A stretch of DNA of 64,000 nt, from positions 24,258,578 to 24,322,577 of the forward strand of contig OU015533.1 in the NCBI GenBank assembly GCA_907165065.1. Reading direction: 5' to 3'. Position 1 is the stretch's first letter, and every line of letters begins with the position of its first letter. This document shows, piece by piece, positions 44,860 through 55,253 of this stretch. The DNA comes from Caprimulgus europaeus (lineage: Eukaryota; Chordata; Aves; Caprimulgiformes; Caprimulgidae). The position numbers were made by a program, and so were the translations under genes. The notes under the pieces were generated by a model that was not told where the DNA came from, searched no databases, and worked only from the letters and a program-made list of their open reading frames with translations.

Positions 44860-45296
44860 CGCTGGGGTAGAAACGCAGTTGGGGAATATTGCATTAGTTT
44901 TGAGTTTGGGGTTTTGGTTTGGGTTTTAGTTGTTATTTTTTGTTTGGTTTTATTCTTCCCTTGCCCCCCAGCACCCCATGAGTTTCTCCTCCTCCCCCCA
45001 TCCTCCCCCCAGCCACGTCCCCCCAACCCCTAGAACTTTAAATCAATCTGGTCTCTCTTTTTTTTTTTTTTTTTTTTTTTTTTGATAGAAGTGAAACGTG
45101 GTCTATGTCAGGTATTTTGGGAGATTTTGTCTTGCTTGCCAATGTGTTTTGCAGAGTCGTTTCATCCCCCTTCCTCCTTCCCAAACCGTTTGGTTGATGA
45201 TATTGTGAGTGCACGTTAGCTTTGGGAACTCTATCTAATGTTAAATGTTTGACTCGTTTCTTAAAAGTGATGTAGTCTAGATAGTTACTTTGCCAA

Positions 45297-45302
45297 AATA
45301 AA
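45297..45302 (+). terminator. Candidate Hoxd9 polyadenylation signal
   Basis: AATAAA 438 bp after the Hoxd9 stop codon. A second AATAAA lies at about 45668. Confidence 0.45.
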
Positions 45303-46820
45303 GGTAAGGAAAATAATTATAATTACGGTAATAAAATATATATTAAATTACAGACGCTTAAATCAACGGGGGTGCTGCATTGTCCACGATTTACTAAGAG
45401 GAAATCTTACCCAAAACCTCTGCTTTCTAGGTCTGAATTTCGCTCCTTCGCAATAGATGCCACAGCGAGGCCACGAGCTATTTCCCCCACACACACACTT
45501 TAGTGCACTATTAGGAGGTTGTCTCATCCTGGAAGCCGTTCGCAATAGGCCTAGCGTCTCCCGGTCCCCTGGCTAGCTGGCGTCCCTGTCCCCGGTGACT
45601 GTTGTATTAATTAACCACCCCATGTCTCGAGCTACAGACCTGTTGTAATTGTTGTCAGTTATTACACAATAAAATCTACTGTGACCGAACGACAGCACTG
45701 CGGTGAGAGGAGAAATCTGTGTGCCCTTCGTGATGCCCTACGCGCCGCCCACCCCACCGCGCAGTCCCCGCGGATCCCGCAGCGGGCCGGGAGCTCCTGG
45801 CCCGCGGCGGGATCCGCGGGGAAGCCCGGCCGCTCCGCCGAGGCAGCAGCACCCCTGGCAGCCACAAAGGCCGAAGGAAAATCACTTTCCTCGCCTAGTA
45901 GAAAACTGCTCTCTGCCGTCGGTGCCGGAGGCCGGCCTCGGCAGCGCCGGGTGGGTGCCCCGGTTGCCAACCGCCCCGACTGCCCGCGTACAAGAGGGCT
46001 TCGAAACACCAGCTATCCCTTGGGATCATTTAGGAAATATTTTCGCATCGGTCCTCCAGAGCCAACGGAGCAAAATGATGCCCAGTATCTTAAACCCCTT
46101 TTTTTTTTTTTTTTTTTTTTTTTTTGAGGTGGGGGGGTGCTTTTCTAATCTCTGCGCTCTTTAATCCGAACGTTGGGAAGCTCGGGGGGGAACACGGCTG
46201 CTTCCAAACGTTCAGCTTTGTTGGCGAGAGCTCATTTAGCGACGCATCTCATGTCTTCTGCATTTATAAACACACATGACTTTATCAAGATAATTGAGAT
46301 GAAGTTCATTGTAAAAATTGCTTTGTTTAAAGAGCAACCATTAAAATGAAGGACCCGTAAATATTTACGAGCAGTTCAACTAATTCAAGATTAAGGGGAG
46401 AGCTGAGAGACCTGGTGTTTAACGTTTTTTACCTCTGGAAAAAAAAAAAAAAGGCAAAAGCATGCAGTGCCAGGAAAAGGTGTTGCATTGCTTCCCATCC
46501 ATTGTCGAGAAGATACCTATAATTCTTTTAAAACAGGAAGAACCGTGGTATAATAAAACCATTGAGATGGCTAGACGTCTGGACCTAATGAGTTTACGAT
46601 ATGCTATGGCGCTTTTCTTTGAAACCACCTTATTTTGATGTTTGTGTTTGTTAGAGGGCAGAAAAAAGGCCAAAAAATGCAGACAAACTAGGTCTTAAAA
46701 TCTTGGACTATAAATTTTAATATGTCAGCGTTGGGCCAAGGCAACAGACTCAAAAAAGACCCGAAGGTCACGAGACTGAGATTTTACGAAGTCCACTGAT
46801 TTGTTGAAATGTATTTTATT

Positions 46821-46860
46821 GGATATTCTACTGTGATTCTACTGGATATTCTACTGATAC
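46821..46860. repeat. 23 bp tandem repeat, two copies
   Basis: Copies beginning GGATATTCTACTG occur at 46821 and 46844; the second is partial. AT-rich context, no gene. Confidence 0.75.
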
Positions 46861-47908
46861 TATGTTAGCCTCTATATTTTCGAAAATAAACCTGGAGGAG
46901 GGTGATCTATAACTAACAACATGTAAACAGTATTCTTGCCACACAACACTCTATTATGTTGATTCCAGCAAAGACTCTGGTAAGAAATTGTTATCAAGAC
47001 CACACCATCTCTTTTTAATATTTTATCTCCGGAAGACTGACAGATTTTACCTGGGTGGGGTTTTTTGTTTGGTTGGTTTTGTGCTTTTTTTTCGGCTTTG
47101 TTTACCTATTTCTAATATTATGTGCGTTTATTTCAAAATGGCAGGATGAAAGAAAACCAAACGTCTTGAACGACGAAACGCAGTTCTTCTATGGAAATTA
47201 CTTTTAGTGTCAAACTGAACAATAATTTAATTCCTACCCGCTGGTTATGTTAATATATGTTTGTACATATGCACAGTCGCGTGCACTCGCACACGCATTA
47301 TACCGAATAATTCACAGGCATGTGTGATGAAGGGGGATAGGGGGGCGGTGAACAAAGATTCATCTTTACTTTCGTTTACATAAATCAATCCATAAATGCA
47401 TAAATGCACGGGCAAACAAAATAACATGTTCAAGACAAAAACCTATAACTCTGAGACTACCACACATGGAGAATTCGTGGTGTAATATGTGGGGAAACAT
47501 GATCGAAAACGCGATAGCAGCCGTCTTCAAAGCTCAGGCGTCTTTCCTGGCTGCCATGTGTAAACGAGGCGCATTCTTTGTATGTAGTTAATTATAGTAC
47601 TGGCAAAAAAATAAAAGAGGGTCACTGAAATGTACTAAGAAAAAGGCACTGTAAACTCCAAGCGACACGAAAAAAAAGGGGAGAGAGGGGGATTTAAAAA
47701 GGGGAAAAAAATGAAAAAGAAAATGGAAGAAAACTGACTCAAAACCGGAACGCAAATGAAGAGCCGCTCAGCCGCGCAGAGCCGGGCCGGCGTCCCGCAG
47801 TGCAGTTCGGGTTCCCGGAGGGGGCACCGGCCTGCGGCGGTGCCGGGAGAGGCAGCGCGGGGAGAGGGGAGCGGGGTGGGGGGCGCTGCCTGCAGCCACC
47901 GTCGTGCG

Positions 47909-47922
47909 CCGCCAGAGGGCAC
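47909..47922 (+). promoter_or_regulatory. CTCF-like motif, plus orientation (full match)
   Basis: CCGCCAGAGGGCAC fits every position of the CTCF core when the A/G variation at position 3 is allowed. It lies in a CpG-rich block between Hoxd9 and Hoxd8 and points right, toward Hoxd4 and beyond. CTCF binding between these two genes is well established in other vertebrates; occupancy here is inferred. Confidence 0.65.
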
Positions 47923-49049
47923 CCGCGCTCCACTCTAGCGCCGCTGCCACGCCCCGCGCAACGATCCGCGCCCCGCTCCCCGCGCTCCGCGCAGCGCCCG
48001 AGGGAAACGCGGTTTCGCTGGTGGCGGTGCTAGCCCGGGGAACTGGCGCTCCAGAGGGATGAGCATGAGAAGGGGCGGAAGGGGTGCTGGCGCAGTGCGG
48101 GTGCGGGAAGCAGTCACTGCTCCTCTGCGCCCCTCCGCAGGGTCAGGCGGTGTTTCCCTGCCGCCGAGCCCACCCCGGCCTGCCTGGCCTCCTGCCTTCC
48201 CGCTGCTCTCTTGCGATGGGTTTCTGCTGCTCTCTGTCCTTCTAGCAACAAAAATCCGTGTGCCCCCCGGGCCTCTCCCGCCCCCCAACCCGGCCTGTCC
48301 CGGGCTGCAGGGGGGTCCCTGAGCCTCCGCCGGCTTCCCAAAGGCGTGTGCCCCGAGCCGCGGGGCCCTGCCCGGGCGGGGCTGTCGCTGTGGGTCCAGG
48401 GCCCATCTGGGCGCTCATATGCGGTGCACCGGGGCTGGTCACCTAGACATGGCGCGTTAATAGGCATGGAGGCGGAGATGGGGGGGAGCGGGGTGTGATG
48501 GGGAAGGAGGCTGCGATCCTTTTATGTAACCACAAGTCTTTTTTGTCAATTCACACCAGACCGTCACACGTGGCTCTGGCGGGGCCCATATTATATTTCA
48601 CCTACATTTTTCGTCTTTCTTCAAAACAGGGCGGACTCGAGCTCCTGGGGGTCTCTGTCTGAAAAGCTGATTCCCACTGCAGGACGAAGCAAGGAAGAGA
48701 AGACTGGAGAAGGCGCTGCTCGGAGCATGGGGAGCGGGGGCCTGGGCAGGCGGTGGGGCGGCGTTCCCCCCGCGGGGGTGGCCGGCCCGAGGAACGGGGC
48801 AGCGCCGAGCCTGCTGGGCAGCGCCTTCCTTCCTTCCTCCCGGAGAACAGGGCTCTCTTATTTGGGACCGCTTCCTCGAGCGGTGCTAACCGCTCACCCA
48901 CACATTTTTCCTTTTTTTCGTCCCTCTCTCTGCCTCGGTAATGACGTCCACCAAGGGTGAAATGATGGAAAGTACATTCATAGGCATGATTTCCATTAAG
49001 TGTCAATTAACCTGGAGCCTCAGCCATGCGTGCACGGCGTCAAGGGTAA

Positions 49050-50160
49050 ATGTGCATCTCATTTCCCAGCGCTCTGCTCGCCTGCAAGGAAATGACCCGG
49101 AGGGCCCGCTGGCACCGGGGCCCGGCCGCTGCGCGCTGCCGCCCGTCGGTCCCCCAGCTGCCCTCGCCGAGCACCTCGACACCCCGCACCGGGCATCGGC
49201 ACGCTCAGAAGGTCTCTGCCCTTCCTAGCCGGCGGTGCAGGCCGCGCTCCAGTGCTTGGCCGCGGCCCGGAGCCCCGGGCAGCGCAGCCTGGGCGGGCCG
49301 GACGGCGTCGCCCCGGGCAGCACGCCCGCGGTTATCGCGCGGATCTGCGCGGCCGCCTCGCCCCTGCGCGGCAGGGGTTGCGGCAGTTCCTGGCGAGCGC
49401 GCATCGGCGGGGGGAGCGGGGGCGCCACGGCCGGGGTGGGTCCGGGCAGGGCTGGGCCGGGTTTTTTTCTTGCCTGAGGAGCCGCACATGTAAACTGAAG
49501 CCAAAAGTCCCCCCTGAGCTCATGAGCGTGTGTGTGTGTGTGTGCGCGCGCGGGCTGCTGTGTGCCTAATAGGAAATAGTAAAAGCAGTGAGGCAGGTCA
49601 TTTTGGGAGCGATTATATTCCAGTCCTGGTCACCACATACACGGAGAGCAGGAGCGGGGAGCGCACGGGCGAGCGGCGGCGGCATGAGCGCGGCGTAGAG
49701 GCACCAGCGTCGGCGACGGCGGCAGCAGCGCCCCGTGCCCGCGCCCCCGCCTGCCGCTGCCCCCTCCCCGATGAGCTCCTACTTTGTCAACCCGCTCTAC
49801 TCCAAGTACAAGGCGGCGGCTGCGGCTGCGGCAGCGGCGGCGGCGGCGGCGGCGGGGGAGCCCATCAATCCCCCGTACTACGACTGTCACTTCGCGCCCG
49901 AGGTGAGCGGCCGCCACGCTGCCGCTGCCGCCGCCCTGCTCTACGGGAACGGCGCGGCCGTCGCTGGCTTCCCGCACCCCGCGCCCGGCGGGGCGGGGGG
50001 GCGGCGGCGGCGCGGCAGCGGACTTTTACCAACCGGCCGGGGGGAGCCCCACGGCCGCCTACCAGCCGCCTCCTCCTCCCCCCGCCGCGCCTCCGCCTCC
50101 TGCCCCCTGCAGCGGGGTTACCTGTCACGGGGAGCCCGCTAAATTTTACGGATACGATAA
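49050..50160. promoter_or_regulatory. CpG-rich block over Hoxd8 promoter and exon 1
   Basis: Dense CpG and high GC run from about 700 bp upstream of the Hoxd8 start codon through most of exon 1. This is the presumed promoter CpG island of Hoxd8. Confidence 0.55.
49526..49552. repeat. Alternating purine-pyrimidine tract (TG then CG)
   Basis: GCGTG(TG)n followed by (CG)4 gives about 27 bp of unbroken alternating purine-pyrimidine, a Z-DNA-prone pattern. It lies 220-245 bp upstream of the Hoxd8 start codon. Confidence 0.9.
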
Positions 50161-50315
50161 CTTACAGAGACAGCAGATTTTTACGACACAGCAAGAGGCC
50201 GAGCTGGTACAATATCCTGACTGTAAATCGTCCAGTGCTAATATTGGCGAGGAACCAGATCACTTAAATCAGAGCTCGTCTCCTGCTCAAATGTTTCCCT
50301 GGATGAGACCACAAG
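49771..50315 (+). CDS. HOXD8: Homeobox D8, exon 1, with apparent +1 frameshift
   Basis: N-terminal exon of Hoxd8, a group-8 Hox transcription factor of the central trunk. The ATG at 49771 gives [14 protein letters not shown], then 14 alanines and [21 protein letters not shown]. This frame holds to HPAPGGAGG and then reads Arg-rich non-Hox sequence to a stop at 50140. The expected continuation ([11 protein letters not shown], a Pro-rich run, [13 protein letters not shown] and the FPWM motif at 50294) is present one frame over. The switch falls at a run of seven G at 49995-50001: with one base fewer the exon is open and in phase 1, like the other Hox genes. Donor is GTTGGA at 50316. The intended protein would be 279 residues. 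A sequencing or assembly error is the likeliest cause. Confidence 0.93.
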
Positions 50316-50909
50316 GTTGGACGCAGTCAAGAATTTGCTTCCATCTCACGTCTGAGTTTGAAACTTTCTTTTCCGCCTCCCTCTTCTTTCTCGCTGCCTC
50401 TCGCTCCCTGCCTCTGCCTCCCTCTCTCCCTGCCTCTCTCCCCGCGATTCCTGTCGCCGCGGTGGCTTGCGATAATCAAGCGGCACAGTAAGCACACAGA
50501 AATCTTTGCAGAAGGCGGCTGCCACCCCAAGAGTAGCCTTACAGTAGCCTCTCGGACGCAGAGGCGCAGCTGCCGTGCTCGGTCGGCTCCCGCCGCCGCT
50601 GCCTGAACGGGAAGGGTGCAGGGCAGGGGGGTGCTGGTTACCAAATAATAAAGTGACCCCCTAAACTCGCTCCCGTAAACCCCGATGCAGAGGGAGAGCT
50701 GAGGTGCTTCGTGCATCTGCTATCGCTACTTTTCCCGCACTCATGCGTAAAGATCTAGACCCCTCCGGGCCCTCTGCTTTCGCTGTCTGCGTTTCTGTGG
50801 GGCTTCCCTCGAGGGATTTCCAGAGGGATCCGAGCCCTCGCTCCCTGCCTGTGCCCTGTTTCGAAAGACCACACCAACCTCCAAAACCCTGTGTTTTTGT
50901 TTTAAACAG

Positions 50910-51205
50910 CAGCGCCGGGTAGGAGGAGAGGAAGACAAACATACAGCCGATTCCAGACTCTAGAGCTGGAAAAGGAGTTCCTCTTTAACCCCTATCTGAC
51001 CAGGAAGAGGAGAATCGAGGTGTCCCACGCACTAGGACTCACCGAGAGGCAGGTAAAGATATGGTTTCAGAACAGGAGGATGAAATGGAAAAAAGAGAAC
51101 AACAAGGACAAATTCCCCGCTTCCAGACAGGAGGGAAAGGAAGGAGAGGCCAAAAAGGAAGCACATGATCTGGAAGAAGACAAAGCTGAAGGCCAGACGA
51201 ATTAA
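50910..51205 (+). CDS. HOXD8: Homeobox D8, exon 2 (homeodomain)
   Basis: Homeobox exon after acceptor AAACAG (a second in-frame CAG follows directly, so a one-residue alternative is possible). It joins as MRPQ-AAPGRRR. The homeodomain runs from about residue 186 ([20 protein letters not shown]) through [20 protein letters not shown], then an acidic and lysine-rich tail ending EDKAEGQTN. Together with the FPWM motif in exon 1 this is the typical PBX-binding arrangement of central Hox proteins. The intron is 50316-50909 (594 bp). Confidence 0.98.
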
Positions 51206-51544
51206 ATTTTGCCCTCAAAGCCTTTTTGAAAGGCTATCAAAAATAACCGACGCCATAGCCCGACAGCTCGGCCCGTCTTCCCCTGTACGTGGTTATGCCG
51301 TGGGACGAGTGACCCTGTTTCCCTCCAATCGACATTTCTCTGCTTCGGGTGCTTCAGTTGTTTGTAGTTTTGTTTTGTTTTTAACCGTATCTGGAACAAT
51401 CTCTAGATTTAACAGTTCATCTACTTCTTTTGCAAATTTGATACAGAATTTGCAGCAATGCATTTCTAATGATATATATAAAATATCTAAATTTTTTTTT
51501 CAATGTTAGAAGACGGTGATTGCGAGAAACGACATGAACTTCCT

Positions 51545-51550
51545 AATAAA
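51545..51550 (+). terminator. Candidate Hoxd8 polyadenylation signal
   Basis: AATAAA 340 bp after the Hoxd8 stop. More AATAAA hexamers cluster at 51637-51660. Confidence 0.5.
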
Positions 51551-54500
51551 TACCAATGAGCAAAACATTTATCAATGCTTTATTAATCAAGACAAGTGCA
51601 CTTGTATTATTTTAATTATTGTTTTTATCTTATATTGAATAAATTAAATAAATTTAATAAATTTGAAGAAAATATCTTAGAAATATATTTAACCTTCCGC
51701 TATTGATATTTGATTAAAATAAACCAAATTTATTAAAGTATAAAGTGTATTGGCTTCCTGATATCCTTTTTGTAATCTACTCAACCAATAACCTCCAGAG
51801 GCTCTCTGCGCCCGCACTAACTCTCCCCTGCACTTTTCCCCCGTCCTCCCTCCGATGCTGGGTGTTTCCCTGGGGTCCGGGAATGGCACATTGGATACAA
51901 AACCTGGCTTTCGCTCCCTGCCGCCTGCACAACCTGCCCGAGCCGGCAGCCGTGGCGGGGGCCGTGTGAACCCCTCGACGTGCGCGTCTGGGCCCTGCCC
52001 TCGCCTTTGCCTGTGCTCCCCCGGGGCTGCGGGGCAGTGGTCAGGGGGGCCGCTGCCGGCAAACACGGCTTTTCACTCCGCGGAGACTCACGCTGCCAGT
52101 CCGGCCCGGGGAGGATAGGACGGGAAGGTCCCGGGGCTAACCCCGGGCCCCCGCAGACCCCCAGGGCTGCTCTCGATCGATGAGGGGCTTCTAGCCTCGC
52201 CACGCAAAACCGGGCCTAGCCTCCCCCGCAGATGGTGGACGTGCAGGGAAATGCAAAGCTCTTGTGGCCTTGTATGGGGCTATCTCAGGATCCGTAAAGA
52301 TCTACGGTCTCAAACCACGAATGCGAAAAGGGGCATTTTTTCCTCCTAAATATTATCGCACCGCCTGGGTGCGTTTCACAGGGGATGCCGCAGCCCGGCG
52401 AGGGCAGAGCCTGCCGCACGGTTCTCCGCAGCCACTGTGATGAGTAAAACGGTTTAATTTATCTCCCCCTCTCTCCTCCCTCCCCTTTCTCCCGCTCCGT
52501 GGCGGGGTGTCGCAGACCACGGTATCTGAGAGGATGGCCGGTAGCAGTCCTTTTTAGGAACAGGCAGGGGGCTGAGGTATGAGCTATAAACCCCTACCAA
52601 AATTTCTGCGTCATTTTTTCCCCACCGCTTCACGCCCCCGTGAGTGAAGGGACGCGCCAGCCACTACGACAAACAAGACAAATTTATGTTTATCTGCCCG
52701 AGAAACGAGTGTGCTCTCGACGGAGCAGGAACCGAGCAGAGGCCCGCTCGGAAAGTCTCATCCAGGGGCCTCGGGAGGTGTCAGCCTCCTGCCGCCGCCA
52801 TGCCCGTCCGGCGCTGGGGCCCTTCTCCCGCACCCACCGCTCTGCTCCCCGGAACGGACCCGGCACTGCGGGAACCGCAGTCCGCGGGGTCGGGATTTGT
52901 ACGGCCGGTTTGGCGCATTTCGTTTCCCTTTCTCTTTCCCCCCTCCCCACCACCGAGCCAGGCACGCTTTCAATCCTGCAAAGCGCCAGCTCTAGAGGGA
53001 GGCACAAGCAAGCGGAGCTATTGTTCTCGGTTTACTTTAATTGCGTAGTTGGTTGAAGGCTGTAAACGAGGGGAAACTGCAGCAAAGTGGTGAACTAAAC
53101 ATTTTGCTGCATGGATTTGCATAAATACACGAGTACCCGTAATATCCAGGAAGGATGTGGGACTGGTGGCGGCGCGTTTAAGGAAACCCAGTCGCCCGAT
53201 ACGTGAAACCCCCTCACTTTAAAAAAAAATTACCAGCAGCCAGGGGCACCGTCATGGTGGGTTTCCAGGAAGGGAAAAAGCTGCAAACCCGGCTGCCTCG
53301 GGGTGACACGCATATTGAAGGATGTCACATCCAAGCGGAGCACTTCCTAGGCTAATATTTGTATCGTAAAGAGCTGCTGCCTTCGTTCTTTTTTGTTTTT
53401 GTTTTTAATTTCCAGACAAGGGGAATAAAATTAAAATATTCCTGAAGAAGTTCCCGTTAGCTTCGCTCTCCCTGGGCCGACTGGGAACGCAGCCACGCAG
53501 GCGAAAACTGACTTCCTTGTTCGCACTTCGTTTGCGAAGGCCTAGTGGTAACCGTGATAGTCCCTTTCTTATTTATTAAGAAAAACAAAAAACCGCTGTA
53601 GTTGTTAAGGTGCTTCCCCTCGCAGCCTGGCAGCTGAAGCTCTCTCGTGTTAGCACTTGGAGTCTTGCTAATTAAAAAAAAAAAAAAAAAAAAAAAAAGC
53701 TCGATCCAGAAATTGTCCCGGGCAGTCAGTGAGCCCCCGGTAAAATGGGAGCCATCGAGCTCCGGAGCAGGCACAGGTATTTGGGCAGGGAAGGACCGCG
53801 GCTGCGTGGGTCGCGGCTGCGGCGGCGGCGAGAGGCCGTCTGCGACGGCCGCAGTGCGGATGTACAGCGCCTTTGGTTTCCGCGAAATTTCTCCGTTCCC
53901 CCGTCGAGCAGTTCTGCTTGGCCGTGGGTGCTGCAGAGCCACCGCGAAAAGTGCCGGTGCCTCGGTCGAGAGACACGCTGCACGGGTGTGATATTCATGG
54001 GTGTGCAACTTGCCTGAAGCAGCGTGTTAAAAAGATCGCAGGTCTTTAGGAATGTTTATTTGTGTTATCTCTGTTTCCGAGGCAGGTACCATCAACACGG
54101 AGGCCACTGATGGAGGGCTCTGGCTATTCCCTGAAAGAGAAATTGAGCAAGAAACACCCACAATATGCCTCCGAGCTAGGCATTCCCCTTGGACACGGGG
54201 TCGCCTTGAGCCTTCTCAAGTACTTTCTAAGAATTGGATTTTCCCCGTTGGTGCCCCAGGCCCTAGCGCCCCGGGAAGGTTTTTCCGGGGGCGGAGGCAG
54301 TCCCTCCCGGGGCAACCTGGGCGCGATGACAGCGCCCGGCGCAACCTGTGGGAACCGCACACTTCGGGGAGGGAAAGCGGCTAGGACTATATTTAGGTCT
54401 TCGGCGGCTTCGGCTTCAGTAGTGGGCGCTAAAGGAAATGTGGTTTCTTTTAGGGCCCTGCGGAGCGGGGGCGGGGGAAAATGCGGATAAAGCCCCTTTC

Positions 54501-54950
54501 GATGGGGCAAGACATGGATCCACAGGCGCAGCGTGGTCCCCCACTTTCTGCGGTTCCGCGGCCGCTGCGCGGGGGCTGTCTCCCCTCCCTCGCGGATCTT
54601 CCGCGCCCCGGCCGTGCCCGCGGGTCCCCGCCACAGCGCCCGGGGCGCGCAGGCCGCGGGCAGGCGGGACCGAGGGCTCGGTAAAAGCGCAGCGCGCAGG
54701 CGAAAGAAACATGGCGCTGGGAAGCAGTATGTGCAAAATCCGCAAGGAATTGCAGTAAATTCCTTTTTGTTTGAAGAAAATTTACAACTTGGTAATAGAC
54801 CTTTTTATGACCTATTTGGGCTCGTCATTGGCTGCGGCTGGTCATGTGCAGGCAGCGAGCGCTTTCATGGCCTTTTCCTGATTTCCCTGGCGAATTTCCC
54901 CCTGCATTCTGCCTTCAGAGAGCCTCAGCCCCTCTTTTTCTAACCTTTGT
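51551..54950. other. Hoxd8 3' intergenic, left part
   Basis: No coding exon is recognised. The first 200 bases are AT-rich. GC-rich parts lie at 51780-52230 and 52690-52900. A run of about 25 A is at 53673-53698. The end of this stretch (54800-54860) has an inverted CCAAT box at 54827-54831 in front of a CpG-rich block. Open frames up to 142 codons lack family features. Confidence 0.55.
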
Positions 54951-55253
54951 CTAGGATGAGGTGTACAGCAGTCGCCCTCACGTTTGTGTTCCGCTCCCCG
55001 AAACCTGCGGACAGTCCCGCTGCCGCCGCTCTGCCACTTCCCCGGCCCCGCAACGCCTCCTCTCTCGCACCCGTGGGGGGATGCGCGGAGCCCCGCGCCC
55101 GCCGCCGCGCCGCCTCCAGTCCCCCGCGCCTCGCCTGCCGCTTGTCGCCCTCGCTGCCGCTAGCTCCTCCGGCACACGGATCGCTACGCGGGCGCAAAAT
55201 GGATTACAGAAACCATCCCGAGCTCCTCTGCAGGCGGGCAGTGCCACGAACCG
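54827..55253 (+). promoter_or_regulatory. Possible distal promoter and non-coding first exon (toward Hoxd4/Hoxd3)
   Basis: An inverted CCAAT box (54827) precedes a CpG-rich block (54960-55380) that ends in a consensus-like splice donor CCG|GTAAGC with exon end at 55253. Hoxd3 and Hoxd4 of mammals use distal upstream promoters in the interval before Hoxd4. No open frame of interest is present, so any exon would be non-coding. Inference from signals and position only. Confidence 0.3.

Larger units (their letters stand above)
45303..49520. other. Hoxd9-Hoxd8 intergenic region
   Basis: No coding exon is recognised. It includes a GC-rich block at 45740-45990, a T26 run near 46099, an AT-rich stretch at 46240-47480 with a small 23 bp tandem repeat at 46821-46860, and a CpG-rich block at 47760-48400 containing the best CTCF-like motif of the window. 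Human has an antisense lncRNA in this interval; nothing here proves or excludes one. Confidence 0.6.

Noticed and set aside
53235-53250. Possible CTCF motif around GCCAGGGGCACC
   Set aside because: One G short in the core; not a convincing match.
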